Part shown: positions 51,219-60,203 of the stretch, in pieces
How the letters are laid out: every line of letters begins with the position of its first letter
How positions within the stretch are numbered: position 1 is the first letter of the stretch
Assembly: GCF_030269605.1 (NCBI RefSeq)
Contig: NZ_BSTQ01000024.1
Span: forward strand, 62,001-126,000
Direction: 5' to 3'
Length of the DNA stretch: 64,000 nt
From: Lentzea sp. NBRC 105346
GTDB taxonomy: Bacteria; Actinomycetota; Actinomycetes; Mycobacteriales; Pseudonocardiaceae
Position numbers and translations under genes: made by a program
Notes under the pieces: generated by a model
Told to the model about the DNA's origin: nothing
The model's database searches: none
The model's input: only the letters and a program-made list of their open reading frames with translations

Positions 51219-52997
51219 ATGAGTAGAACCAAAGCACTGCCGGCGATCGCGTTGCTGTCTGGCGCGGTACTCGTGCTTGGCGCATGTAGCGGCGGTGGCG
51301 GTGGCGGCAACGCCAGCAGCGGCGACCAGTCGATCGCCGAGATGGCGGTGCCGCGCGGCGAGTCGGGTGACGGCTACACCTCACCCGAGACCAAGGAGAG
51401 CGATCTCATCCAGCTCTCGCTGGACAAGCCGTTCACCACGTACAACAACGCCACGGCCGACGGCAACAGCTCGTACAACACCTACGCGCTCACGCTGATC
51501 CAGACCGGCGCGTGGAAGCTCGACGGCAACAACAAGGTGATCCTGAACAAGGACGTCATGGAGTCCGTCGAGGTCACCAGCAAGGACCCGCAGGAAGTCA
51601 CCTGGAAGATCAAGCCGGGTGTGAAGTGGTCCGACGGCGAAGCCTGGGACTGCGACGACTTCTACATGCAGTGGTTCACCCAGTCGGGCAAGGCCAAGAA
51701 GGGTGACGGTTCGCCCTACTTCCTGGCGGCGGGCACCACGGGCTACGAGCTGATCGACGGGTCCTGCAAGGACAACCAGACGTTCGTCGGCAAGTTCTCT
51801 GAGAAGTACCCGGACTACCAGGACCTGTTCAGCGCCGACGTGCTTCCCGCGCACATCGTCGAGAAGCAGGCCGGTGTCGAGGACATCACCAAGCTGACCC
51901 CGACCACCGACGCGGCCACGCTGACCAAGGTCGCGGACTTCTGGAACACCAAGTGGAACGGCTTCGACAAGGCTCTGCAGCCGGGCTCGGGTCAGTACGT
52001 CATGACCGAGTTCGTCGCGAACCAGTCGGTGACGCTCGAGCGCAACCCGAACTGGGCCGGCAAGCCCGGTGGCCCGAAGAAGATCTTCATGAAGGCCGTT
52101 CCGGACCCGGTCGCGCAGGCGCAGGCGCTGGAGAACGGTGAGGTCCAGGTCAACGGCCTGACCCAGCCGGACGTCAACGCCGCCACCCGCCTGAAGGGCC
52201 TGTCGGCCCAGGGCATCACCTTCGGTGCCGCTCCGGGTCTGTCCTTCGAGCACCTCGACCTGAACTTCAAGCACCCGGCTCTGTCCAAGGAAGAGGTCCG
52301 CAAGGCCTTCTTCCAGTGCGTGAAGCGTCAGGACATCGCGGACAAGCTGATCTCCGAGATCCAGAGCGACGTCAAGCCGCTCGGCTCGCTGATCTTCTTC
52401 CCAGGTGAAGAGGGCTACAAGGACGTCTACGCCGACAAGAGCAAGGGCAGCGCCGAAGAGGCCAAGAAGATCCTCTCCGGTGCCGGGTGGACGCAGGGTG
52501 CCGACGGTGTCTTCGCGAAGGACGGCGTGAAGGCGTCCTTCAAGATCAGCCACACCGACATCCCGCGCCGCAAGCAGACGGTCGAGCTCATCCAGGGTCA
52601 GTGCAAGGAGGCCGGCATCGAGGTCATCGATGACACCGACCCGAACTTCCTGGACGAGCGCGTGAGCAACGGCGACTACCACGTCGCGCTGTTCGCGTGG
52701 TCCGGTTCGCCGTTCAAGAGCTCCAAGAAGTCCATCTACCAGACGGGTGGCGGCCAGAACTGGCAGGGCCTGTCCTCGAAGGGCTTCGACGAGAACTTCA
52801 CGAAGGGCGTCTCGCAGACCTCGATCGCCGACGCGACGAAGTACTACCAGGAAGCGGACAAGGCGCTGGCCGACACGTACGGCTCGCTCCCGCTGTTCCA
52901 GATGCCGAACATGTGGGCCTTCAAGGGCCTCGACCGGGTGTACTTCCAGAGCTACTACGGTGTGGCGGCCTTCGCCAACGAGTGGCAGCAGAAGTGA
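51219..52997 (+). CDS. oppA: Oligopeptide ABC transporter substrate-binding lipoprotein
   Basis: This 592-residue lipoprotein has a signal MSRTKALPAIALLSGAVLVL ending in the lipobox LGAC, then a Gly/Ser linker. The family 5 SBP body has WKIKPGVKWSDGEAWDCDDF, GQYVMTEFVANQSVTLERNP and LDLNFKHPALSKEEVRKAFF (each in the usual order). It is the receptor for oligopeptides outside the membrane. ATG at 51219 lies 9-10 nt after AGGAGGG; GTG at 51213 is too close. Strongly GC-biased codons suggest high expression. A hairpin separates it from oppB. Confidence 0.9.
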   Translation: MSRTKALPAIALLSGAVLVLGACSGGGGGGNASSGDQSIAEMAVPRGESGDGYTSPETKESDLIQLSLDKPFTTYNNATADGNSSYNTYALTLIQTGAWKLDGNNKVILNKDVMESVEVTSKDPQEVTWKIKPGVKWSDGEAWDCDDFYMQWFTQSGKAKKGDGSPYFLAAGTTGYELIDGSCKDNQTFVGKFSEKYPDYQDLFSADVLPAHIVEKQAGVEDITKLTPTTDAATLTKVADFWNTKWNGFDKALQPGSGQYVMTEFVANQSVTLERNPNWAGKPGGPKKIFMKAVPDPVAQAQALENGEVQVNGLTQPDVNAATRLKGLSAQGITFGAAPGLSFEHLDLNFKHPALSKEEVRKAFFQCVKRQDIADKLISEIQSDVKPLGSLIFFPGEEGYKDVYADKSKGSAEEAKKILSGAGWTQGADGVFAKDGVKASFKISHTDIPRRKQTVELIQGQCKEAGIEVIDDTDPNFLDERVSNGDYHVALFAWSGSPFKSSKKSIYQTGGGQNWQGLSSKGFDENFTKGVSQTSIADATKYYQEADKALADTYGSLPLFQMPNMWAFKGLDRVYFQSYYGVAAFANEWQQK

Positions 52998-53029
52998 TCT
53001 CGTTCGGTTAACGCACTACTCCGGGCGGC

Positions 53030-53054
53030 GGGGTCGGACCACAAGTCCGGCCCC
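53030..53054 (+). terminator. Intra-operon hairpin between oppA and oppB
   Basis: GGGGTCGGAC (53030-53039) pairs with GTCCGGCCCC (53045-53054) with one wobble pair and a 5-nt loop. It has no U-run. Partial termination or 3' protection here would give excess OppA over the membrane parts. Confidence 0.55.
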
Positions 53055-53162
53055 GTTCGCCTGGGTTCCCCCCGACTTCACACCGCGCGTACAGTCCGCG
53101 CAGGAGGGTTCCCGTGCCCGGTCTCACCCCCAGGCCGCCGGGTGCCGTCAAGGAGCTAGATC

Positions 53163-54161
53163 GTGATTCGCTACATACTTCGCCGAATTCTCATATCGAT
53201 ACCGATCCTTCTGCTCGGTAGCTTCCTCTGCTACGTGCTGGTCGCGTCGGCGGGCAACCCGCTGGCGGACATGCGCGCCCGCCCCGGCGTCACCGAGGCG
53301 CAGGTCCAGCAGGTGGCCAACGAGCTCGGCCTCAACCGGCCGGTGATCGTGCGTTACTGGGACTGGCTGACGAACTTCCTGCAGGGCGACTGGGGCCAGA
53401 GCGTCGCGCTCGGCCAGGCTCGCCAGGCCGTGCAGCCCGCCGTCCTCGACGCGCTGTGGACCACCGGACGCCTCGTGGTCGGTTCGGAGATCCTCGCCCT
53501 GTCCCTCGGTGTCGCGGTGGGCGTGCTCGCCGCGGTCCGCCAGTACTCGATCTTCGACTACGTCGCGACCAGCACCGCGTTCCTGATGTTCTCGATGCCG
53601 ATCTTCTGTGTCGCGGTCATCGTCAAGAACTACGGAATCCAGTTCAACAACGTGCTGCAGTCCGTCGGGCTGGAACGCTGGCTGACCACCGCCGGTCCAC
53701 GACAAGGCGGCTTCTCCGGCAGCTTCGGCGAGGCGATCTTCAAGTACACCGGAACGTTCCTGCTGCCGACGCTCAGCCTCATGCTGATCAGCTTCGCGGC
53801 GTACAGCCGGTTCGAGCGCGCCTCGATGCTCGAGGTCATGCACTCGGACTACGTGCGCACCGCGCGGGCCAAGGGCATCTCGCAGAGCCGTGTGATCTTC
53901 AAGCACGCGTTCCGCAACGCCCTCATCCCGGTCGCGACGCTGTTCTCGCTGAACTTCGGCGCGGTGTTCTCCGGCGCGATCATCACCGAGACGGTGTTCG
54001 GGTGGTCCGGGATGGGCACGTTGCTGATCAGCTCGGTCCGCAACTTCGACCCGGCGATGCTGATGGGCTGGCTCGCCGTGACCGCCACCCTGGTCGTCCT
54101 GTTCAACCTGGTTGCCGACATCGTGTACGGCATCCTCGACCCGAGGATCCGCCTTGGCTAA
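53163..54161 (+). CDS. oppB: Oligopeptide ABC transporter permease OppB
   Basis: This 332-residue permease begins with GTG after AAGGAGC. N-terminal MIRYILRRILISIPILLLGS is the typical first helix, and the DppB/OppB signature YVRTARAKGISQSRVIFKHAF is the EAA loop, docking to OppD/F. Six membrane helices are visible. It overlaps oppC by 8 bp. Confidence 0.93.
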   Translation: MIRYILRRILISIPILLLGSFLCYVLVASAGNPLADMRARPGVTEAQVQQVANELGLNRPVIVRYWDWLTNFLQGDWGQSVALGQARQAVQPAVLDALWTTGRLVVGSEILALSLGVAVGVLAAVRQYSIFDYVATSTAFLMFSMPIFCVAVIVKNYGIQFNNVLQSVGLERWLTTAGPRQGGFSGSFGEAIFKYTGTFLLPTLSLMLISFAAYSRFERASMLEVMHSDYVRTARAKGISQSRVIFKHAFRNALIPVATLFSLNFGAVFSGAIITETVFGWSGMGTLLISSVRNFDPAMLMGWLAVTATLVVLFNLVADIVYGILDPRIRLG

Positions 54162-55089
54162 CGTCAACCTGACCACGGCCACGACAGCGCCGTCGCCGTC
54201 CGTGGACTCTTCTGGCGCACACGAGTTCGACGCCACCGTCACCAGGACTCAGGGCCAGCTGGTGCTGCGCCGCTTCCTGCGGCACCGCATGGCGATGGTC
54301 AGCTTCGGCGTCCTCGTCCTGCTGCTCCTCTTCGCGTTCATCGGCCCGCTGGTGTGGAGCTACGACTTCGAGGACGTCTCCAGCAAGGCCTACCAGGCGC
54401 CGAACGGGACGCACCCGCTGGGCACCACGCAGGTCGGCAAGGACATGCTGGCGCTGCTCATGCGCGGCACCGGCTACTCGCTGCAGATCGCGTTCGTCGT
54501 CGCCGCGCTGGCGACCGTCATCGGTGTCGCGTTCGGCGCGCTCGCGGGCTACCTGCGCGGGTTCGTCGACAACGCGCTGATGCGCCTCGTCGACCTGATG
54601 CTGATCGTCCCGCAGATCGCCGTCGCGGCCATCGTCGTGAAGGGCTTCTCGGGCAGCTGGTACGTGGTGGCGCTGGTCCTCGCGGGCTTCGCGTGGATGT
54701 CCATCGCCCGCATCACCCGCGGTGAGACGCTCTCGCTGTCCCAGCGCGAGTTCATCGAGGCCGCGCGGGCCGCGGGCGCGACGACGCCACGGATCATCTT
54801 CAAGCACCTCGTTCCGAACATGATCGGCAGCATCACGGTCAACGCGACCCTCGCGGTCGCCGCCGCGGTGCTGACCGAGGCCGCGTTGTCGTTCCTCGGT
54901 CTCGGTGTCCAGCCGCCCGACACGTCGCTCGGCGTGATCGTTCAGGAGAACTACGGGCAGTTCATCACCCGGCCCTGGCTGTTCTGGGGCCCGTTCGTGG
55001 TGCTCGTGGCCATCTCCCTCGCCGTGAACTTCATCGGTGACGGTCTCCGCGACGCGTTCGACCCCCGGCAGACGAAGGTGCGTGCTTGA
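54154..55089 (+). CDS. oppC: Oligopeptide ABC transporter permease OppC
   Basis: This 311-residue permease probably starts with TTG at 54154, which follows CGAGGA by 7 nt and overlaps the oppB stop. The N-terminal cytosolic tail is long, followed by MVSFGVLVLLLLFAFIGPLV, the GTTQVGKDMLALLMRGTGYS segment and the EAA loop FIEAARAAGATTPRIIFKHL. The product pairs with OppB. The stop overlaps the oppD ATG by 1 bp. Confidence 0.9.
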   Translation: MANVNLTTATTAPSPSVDSSGAHEFDATVTRTQGQLVLRRFLRHRMAMVSFGVLVLLLLFAFIGPLVWSYDFEDVSSKAYQAPNGTHPLGTTQVGKDMLALLMRGTGYSLQIAFVVAALATVIGVAFGALAGYLRGFVDNALMRLVDLMLIVPQIAVAAIVVKGFSGSWYVVALVLAGFAWMSIARITRGETLSLSQREFIEAARAAGATTPRIIFKHLVPNMIGSITVNATLAVAAAVLTEAALSFLGLGVQPPDTSLGVIVQENYGQFITRPWLFWGPFVVLVAISLAVNFIGDGLRDAFDPRQTKVRA

Positions 55090-56243
55090 TGTCCCAGGTG
55101 TCCGAACTGACGGAGGACTTCCTGCCCTCCGACTCCACCACCCCGCTGCTGTCGGTCGAAGGCCTCTCGGTCACGTTCCCGACCGACGACGGCGACGTGC
55201 GCGCGGTGCGCAACGTCTCGTTCGAGCTCAACCCCGGCGACGTCCTCGGCATCGTCGGTGAGTCGGGATCGGGCAAGTCGGTCTCCTCGATGGCGATCAT
55301 GGGCCTGCTGCCCGGCTCCGCCCGGATCGACGGCTCGATCAAGTACCGGGGCAACGAGCTCGTCGGCCGCAGCTACAAGCAGATGCAGCCGTTCCGCTCC
55401 AAGCACATCTCGATGATCTTCCAGGATCCGATGACGTCGCTCAACCCGGTTTACACCGTGGGCTGGCAGCTCGCGGAGGCCTACCGGGCGCACCACGACG
55501 TGTCGAAGAAGGCGGCGTGGGCGAAGGCCGTCGAGGCACTGGAACTGGTCGGCATCCCGCAGCCGGACAAGCGTGCGGCGCAGTTCCCGCACGAGTTCTC
55601 CGGCGGTATGCGCCAGCGCGTGGTGATCGCCATGGCGATCATCAACGACCCGAGCGTGATCATCGCCGACGAGCCGACCACCGCGCTCGACGTCACCGTG
55701 CAGGCGCAGATCCTCGACACGATGCTGCGCATCCAGCAGGAGACCGACGCGGCCATCGTGATGATCACGCACGACCTCGGCGTCGTCGCCGGCATGGTCA
55801 ACCGCGTGCAGGTCATGTACGGCGGCACGGTCGTCGAGTCCGGCCCGGTCGACGAGGTCTTCGAGACCCCGCGCATGCCGTACACGGTCGGCCTGCTCGG
55901 TTCGGTGCCGAACCCGTCCACGCTGGGCAAGCGCCTCACGCCGATCAAGGGCGCCCCGCCCTCGCTGGTCAACCTGCCGTCGGGCTGCTCGTTCACGCCC
56001 CGCTGCCCGCTCGCGGCCGACGTCTGCCACGAGTCGGAGCCGGTGCTGGGTGAGGCGGGTCTGCCGAACCACCTGACGCGGTGCCACCGCTGGGAGCACC
56101 TCGCGTCGCTGCAGAACCCGCAGAAGCTGTTCATCACCGACGAGATCGGCGTCGTCGAGAACCCGGCCTCGCTCGTCGTGGCCAACCCCGACGAGGTCTC
56201 GGTGGTCGCGGACGTCGTGCGAGTTGAAGGAGATCTCTCGTGA
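55089..56243 (+). CDS. oppD: Oligopeptide ABC transporter ATPase OppD
   Basis: This 384-residue ATPase has Walker A GESGSGKSV, Q-loop FQDPMTSLNP, signature FSGGMRQRVVIAMAI and Walker B VIIADEPTTALDV. The C-terminal oligopeptide-transporter extension has cysteines in SGCSFTPRCPLAADVC, which bind an Fe-S cluster or form a structural site in this family. It overlaps oppF by 4 bp. Confidence 0.94.
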   Translation: MSQVSELTEDFLPSDSTTPLLSVEGLSVTFPTDDGDVRAVRNVSFELNPGDVLGIVGESGSGKSVSSMAIMGLLPGSARIDGSIKYRGNELVGRSYKQMQPFRSKHISMIFQDPMTSLNPVYTVGWQLAEAYRAHHDVSKKAAWAKAVEALELVGIPQPDKRAAQFPHEFSGGMRQRVVIAMAIINDPSVIIADEPTTALDVTVQAQILDTMLRIQQETDAAIVMITHDLGVVAGMVNRVQVMYGGTVVESGPVDEVFETPRMPYTVGLLGSVPNPSTLGKRLTPIKGAPPSLVNLPSGCSFTPRCPLAADVCHESEPVLGEAGLPNHLTRCHRWEHLASLQNPQKLFITDEIGVVENPASLVVANPDEVSVVADVVRVEGDLS

Positions 56244-57241
56244 CCACGCCTTTGCTGGAGGTCACGGACCTCGTCAAGTCCTTCCCCGTGCGCGGCAAGG
56301 GGATCATCCCCCGCGCGGTCGGCGAGGTGCAGGCCGTCTCCGGCGTGTCGTTCACGCTGAACGCCGGTGAGACGCTCGGCCTGGTCGGCGAGTCCGGTTG
56401 CGGCAAGTCCACGACCGGGCGCGCGATCCTGCAGCTGCACAAGCCGACCTCGGGGTCGGTGAAGTTCGAGGGCCGCGAGCTCACGTCGATGAGCAACAAG
56501 CAGCTGCGGCCGTTGCGCAAGGACATCCAGATCGTCTTCCAGGACCCGTACGCTTCGCTGAACCCGAAGTGGCAGGTCAACGACATCATCGCGGAGCCGC
56601 TGCGCATCCACGACCACAAGGGCGGCGACAAGGCCGTCCAGCGCCGGGTCAACGAGCTGATGGAGCTCGTCGGCCTCAACCCGGAGCACCGCAACCGCTA
56701 CCCGCACGAGTTCTCCGGCGGTCAGCGCCAGCGCATCGGCATCGCCCGCGCACTGGCGTTGAACCCGAAGTTCCTCGTGCTGGACGAGCCGGTGTCCGCG
56801 CTGGACGTGTCCGTGCAGGCCGGTGTGGTGAACCTGCTGGAGGAACTGCAGGAGCGGCTGGGCCTGGCGTACCTGTTCGTGGCGCACGACCTGTCGGTCG
56901 TCCGGCACATCTCGGACCGGGTCGCGGTCATGTACCTCGGCAAGATCATCGAGATGGGTGACCGCGAGGCGATCTACAACCGCCCGATGCACCCGTACAC
57001 GCAGGCGCTGCTGTCGGCCGTGCCGATGCCGGACCCCAAGGCCGAGCGGCAGCGGCAGCGGATCGTGCTCACCGGTGACGTGCCGTCGCCGGTGAACCCG
57101 CCGTCGGGCTGCCGGTTCCGCACGCGGTGCTGGAAGGCGCAGGACATCTGCGCGACCGAGGAGCCCAGGCTGGAGTTCCGCGGTTCGGCCGAGGGCACCA
57201 TGTCGGCGTGCCACTTCGCCGAGGAGAAGTCGGTCGTCTAA
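56240..57241 (+). CDS. oppF: Oligopeptide ABC transporter ATPase OppF
   Basis: This 333-residue ATPase starts with GTG at 56240 after AAGGAGA. Walker A GESGCGKSTTGRAIL, Q-loop FQDPYASLNPKW, signature FSGGQRQRIGIARALA and Walker B FLVLDEPVSALDV are present. The C-terminal SGCRFRTRCWKAQDICATEEP is the oligopeptide-type cysteine region. It is the last gene of oppABCDF; a long hairpin follows. Confidence 0.94.
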   Translation: MTTPLLEVTDLVKSFPVRGKGIIPRAVGEVQAVSGVSFTLNAGETLGLVGESGCGKSTTGRAILQLHKPTSGSVKFEGRELTSMSNKQLRPLRKDIQIVFQDPYASLNPKWQVNDIIAEPLRIHDHKGGDKAVQRRVNELMELVGLNPEHRNRYPHEFSGGQRQRIGIARALALNPKFLVLDEPVSALDVSVQAGVVNLLEELQERLGLAYLFVAHDLSVVRHISDRVAVMYLGKIIEMGDREAIYNRPMHPYTQALLSAVPMPDPKAERQRQRIVLTGDVPSPVNPPSGCRFRTRCWKAQDICATEEPRLEFRGSAEGTMSACHFAEEKSVV

Positions 57242-57259
57242 GGGTTCACGCCCAGGCAG

Positions 57260-57309
57260 AGGTCGTGAGTGGTTTCCGTTGCTATGACGACGGAAACCAC
57301 TCACGACCT
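57260..57309. terminator. Perfect 20-bp bidirectional hairpin after oppF
   Basis: AGGTCGTGAGTGGTTTCCGT (57260-57279) is exactly complementary to ACGGAAACCACTCACGACCT (57290-57309) around a 10-nt loop. It terminates oppF (stop at 57241) and the converging BTAD regulator, whose stop codon lies in the loop at 57282-57284. The GTGAGTG-containing arms resemble hairpins often seen between genes in Pseudonocardiaceae. Confidence 0.85.
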
Positions 57310-60167
57310 TTTGCTTGCAGGGCATGGACTTCGGCCGCGTACAGCCGCAGGCCCGTGCGTTCGATCATGGCGGCGGCCTCGTCGGCGTCGCGCAACGCCG
57401 ACCGGTCGTCGCCCAGCGCGTGGTGGGCCTCGGCGCGGCACAGCAGGGACTCGATGACGGCCGGGAGCTCGCCGGCCTCGGTGAAGACGACCAGTGCCTC
57501 GGTGTGCAGTGCGACAGCCGCCTTCGGGTCGCCGAGCCGGTTGCGCGCGACGCCGACCCGGTTCAGAAACCTGGCCTCGAAGCCGCGATCGTCGCGGGAC
57601 TTGGCCAGCGCGCGCCCGCGTTCGCCGAGGGCCAGCGCCTCGTCGAGCCGGCCGTGCGCCGCCTCGATCGCCGACCGTTCGTCGAGGACCACGTACTCGC
57701 CGCGCGACGAGGACGTGATGCGCTCGTGGATGTGGGCCGCGGCGTCGATGAACTCGCGCGCGGACTCCAGCTTTCCCTGCGCCCGGTGCGCGTGGCAGAG
57801 GTTGCCGAGGCACGTCGCCTCGGTCTGCTCGTTGCCGAGCTCGCGACTCACCACGAGACCCGCGAGCAGGTGCTGCTCCGCCTCGGCCAGCCGCCCGGTG
57901 TCGACGCACGCCATGCCGAGGCTGGACAACGTGTTCGCCTCGCGCAGCCGGCCGCCCACCGCGCGGCAGACTTCCAGTGACTCGGTCAGGTACGCGATGC
58001 CGGAGTCCGCTTCGCCCAGTCGCATGTGGGCGATGCCCGCGTTGTGCAGCACCGCGGCGAGACCTTCGGACGGGCCGAGCCGCGCGAACTGCGCTTTGGC
58101 GCCGGTGAAGTGGCCGAGCGCGTCGCGCAGCCGTGACTCGGACCAGGCGAGCGCGCCCAGGCTGTTGTACATCACGGCCATGGCGAGGTCGTCGCCCGCG
58201 GCGACGGCGGCTTCGAGGCCCGCGTGGGCGACTTCGGCCCACTCGCGGCGGTGCCGGGCGGGCATCAGGAACCCGCGCAGCGCGTCGGCGAGACGCCAGC
58301 TGATCGAGCTCGCCGGGCGGGCGGTGACCGTGGCGACGAGGTTGCCCAGTTCGGCGGACAGCCAGGCCCTCGCGTCCGCGGTGTCGGTGAAGGTGCGGCC
58401 GGGGCCGAGCGGTTCGGGCCACTTGGTGCGGTGCATGGCCGTGTTGATCAGGTCGACGGCGTGGTCGGCCGACGCCAGGTACCACTCCGCGAGCCGCCGG
58501 GCCGCGACATCGCGGTCGGGGTCCTCCTCGGCGCATCGCTGCATCGCGAACTCGCGCAGCAGGTCGTGGAAGGTGAACCGGCCGTCGGCGTGCTGCAGCA
58601 GGTTCGCCGTGGTCAGCCGTTCGAGCGCCGGTCCGGCTTCGGCCCCCGCCAGCACGGACGCGGCCGCGGCGGTGAAGTCCACTCCGGGGGCGTGTCCCAG
58701 CAGCCGGAAGAGCCGGCGCACGTCGGGTGGCAGGGCGAGGTAGGACAGCGAGAACGCCGCCTGCACGGCGTTCTCCTCGTCGCCGTCGACCGCGAGCGCG
58801 GCCAACCGGCTGTCGGCGTGCAGCTCGTCGAGGTAGCCCGCGATGTCGCCGTTGGTGATGCGCGCGCCCGCGATCCGGATCGCCAGCGGCAGGTGGGCGC
58901 ACGCGTCGGCCAGCTCGGCGGCGCGCTCGTGGCCGGCGTCGACGAACTGGCCGAGCAGGCCCAGCGCCTCCGTCCGGCTGAACTGGCCGACCGACACCGG
59001 CAGCGCGTCCAGGTCGTGCAGCGTGTCACGGCTCGTCAGCAGCACCGCGCAGCCGTTTCCGTCAGGCAGCAGCGGCCGTACCTGGTCCGCCGACGCGGCG
59101 TTGTCGAGCAGCAGCAGGACCCGGCGTTCGGCCAGCAGCCGCCGGTACAGCGCGACCTGCTCCGGTTCGCCGACCGGAATGTCCTCGGGCGCCACGCCGA
59201 GCGAGCGCAGGAACCGCGTGATCGCGGCGGCCGGCTGCATCGGCGGCTGCGGCGAGTACCCGCGCAGGTTCACGTGCAGCTGGCCGCCGGGGAACCGGTC
59301 GCGCAGGCGGTGCGCGACGTGCACGGCCAGCGCGGTCTTGCCGGCGCCCGGCGGCCCGGAGATCGCTGCGACGCCGTTCAGCCCGTCGAGCCGGGCGATC
59401 TCGGCGGCGCGGCCGACGAACCCGGCGACGTCCGCGGGCAGCTGCGCGGGCACCGTGCGCGGGCGGCGCAGTTCGTCCTGGAGTGCCTGCAGGTCGGGAC
59501 CCGGATCGAGGCCCAGTTCGTCGGCGAGCCGTTCGCGGATCGCCTGGAACGCCTGCTCCGCCTCGGCGGCCCGGTTCGACCGGTGCAGCGCCACCATCAG
59601 CTGGCCGGTCAGCCGTTCCCGCAGCGGGTGCTCGGCGACGAGGTTCCGTAGTTCTCCGATCAACTCGGCGTGGCGGCCCAGCCGAAGGTCGGCCTCGACG
59701 CGGCGTTCGACCGCGGCGAGCCGCCGCTCGAGCAGACCGGGGACGACGTCGCGGTGCAGCGCGGGGGAGGGGACGTCGCGCAACGGCCGGCCGCGCCAGA
59801 GCCCCAGCGCCTCGGTCAGCAGCCGCGACCGGACGGCCGGATCGTCCGCCGCCGCGGCCTGGGCGACGAGCGCGTCGAACCACGTGAGGTCCAGTTGGTC
59901 CGGTTCGAGCTCGATGACGTAACCGTTCGGCAAGGTCCGGATCACGTTCCGGTGCGGGCCGAGCTTCTGCCGCAGCCGCATGACGGCCGTCTGGAGTGCC
60001 GCGGTCGTGCCGCCCATGCGGTCGGCCAGCTCGTCCGCGCTCACACCCGCACCGTTGTTGATCAGCAATGTTGCCAGCACGACCCGGAGCTTCCCGGCGG
60101 GCAGCACGATCTGCCCGCGGTCGTCGCGGACCAGGAGGTCACCGAGGATGCCGAACCGCACCGCCAT
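57282..60167 (-). CDS. AfsR/SARP-like regulator: winged helix, BTAD, NB-ARC and TPR
   Basis: This 961-residue regulator has an OmpR-like DNA-binding domain (residues 1-90, LRVVLATLLINNGAGVSADELADRM in parts), BTAD helices (95-235), an NB-ARC ATPase with P-loop GPPGAGKT at 271-278 and VLLLLDNAASADQVRPLL, and TPR repeats (about 640-940). Such proteins activate secondary-metabolite or stress genes. The last residues GREWFPSS are encoded by the downstream hairpin. It is divergent from mshB by 36 bp. The target is unknown. Confidence 0.88.
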   Translation of the reverse strand: MAVRFGILGDLLVRDDRGQIVLPAGKLRVVLATLLINNGAGVSADELADRMGGTTAALQTAVMRLRQKLGPHRNVIRTLPNGYVIELEPDQLDLTWFDALVAQAAAADDPAVRSRLLTEALGLWRGRPLRDVPSPALHRDVVPGLLERRLAAVERRVEADLRLGRHAELIGELRNLVAEHPLRERLTGQLMVALHRSNRAAEAEQAFQAIRERLADELGLDPGPDLQALQDELRRPRTVPAQLPADVAGFVGRAAEIARLDGLNGVAAISGPPGAGKTALAVHVAHRLRDRFPGGQLHVNLRGYSPQPPMQPAAAITRFLRSLGVAPEDIPVGEPEQVALYRRLLAERRVLLLLDNAASADQVRPLLPDGNGCAVLLTSRDTLHDLDALPVSVGQFSRTEALGLLGQFVDAGHERAAELADACAHLPLAIRIAGARITNGDIAGYLDELHADSRLAALAVDGDEENAVQAAFSLSYLALPPDVRRLFRLLGHAPGVDFTAAAASVLAGAEAGPALERLTTANLLQHADGRFTFHDLLREFAMQRCAEEDPDRDVAARRLAEWYLASADHAVDLINTAMHRTKWPEPLGPGRTFTDTADARAWLSAELGNLVATVTARPASSISWRLADALRGFLMPARHRREWAEVAHAGLEAAVAAGDDLAMAVMYNSLGALAWSESRLRDALGHFTGAKAQFARLGPSEGLAAVLHNAGIAHMRLGEADSGIAYLTESLEVCRAVGGRLREANTLSSLGMACVDTGRLAEAEQHLLAGLVVSRELGNEQTEATCLGNLCHAHRAQGKLESAREFIDAAAHIHERITSSSRGEYVVLDERSAIEAAHGRLDEALALGERGRALAKSRDDRGFEARFLNRVGVARNRLGDPKAAVALHTEALVVFTEAGELPAVIESLLCRAEAHHALGDDRSALRDADEAAAMIERTGLRLYAAEVHALQAKGREWFPSS

Positions 60168-60203
60168 GGCCGGACCATGCTAGCCGGGTCTTACTCTTTT
60201 CCG

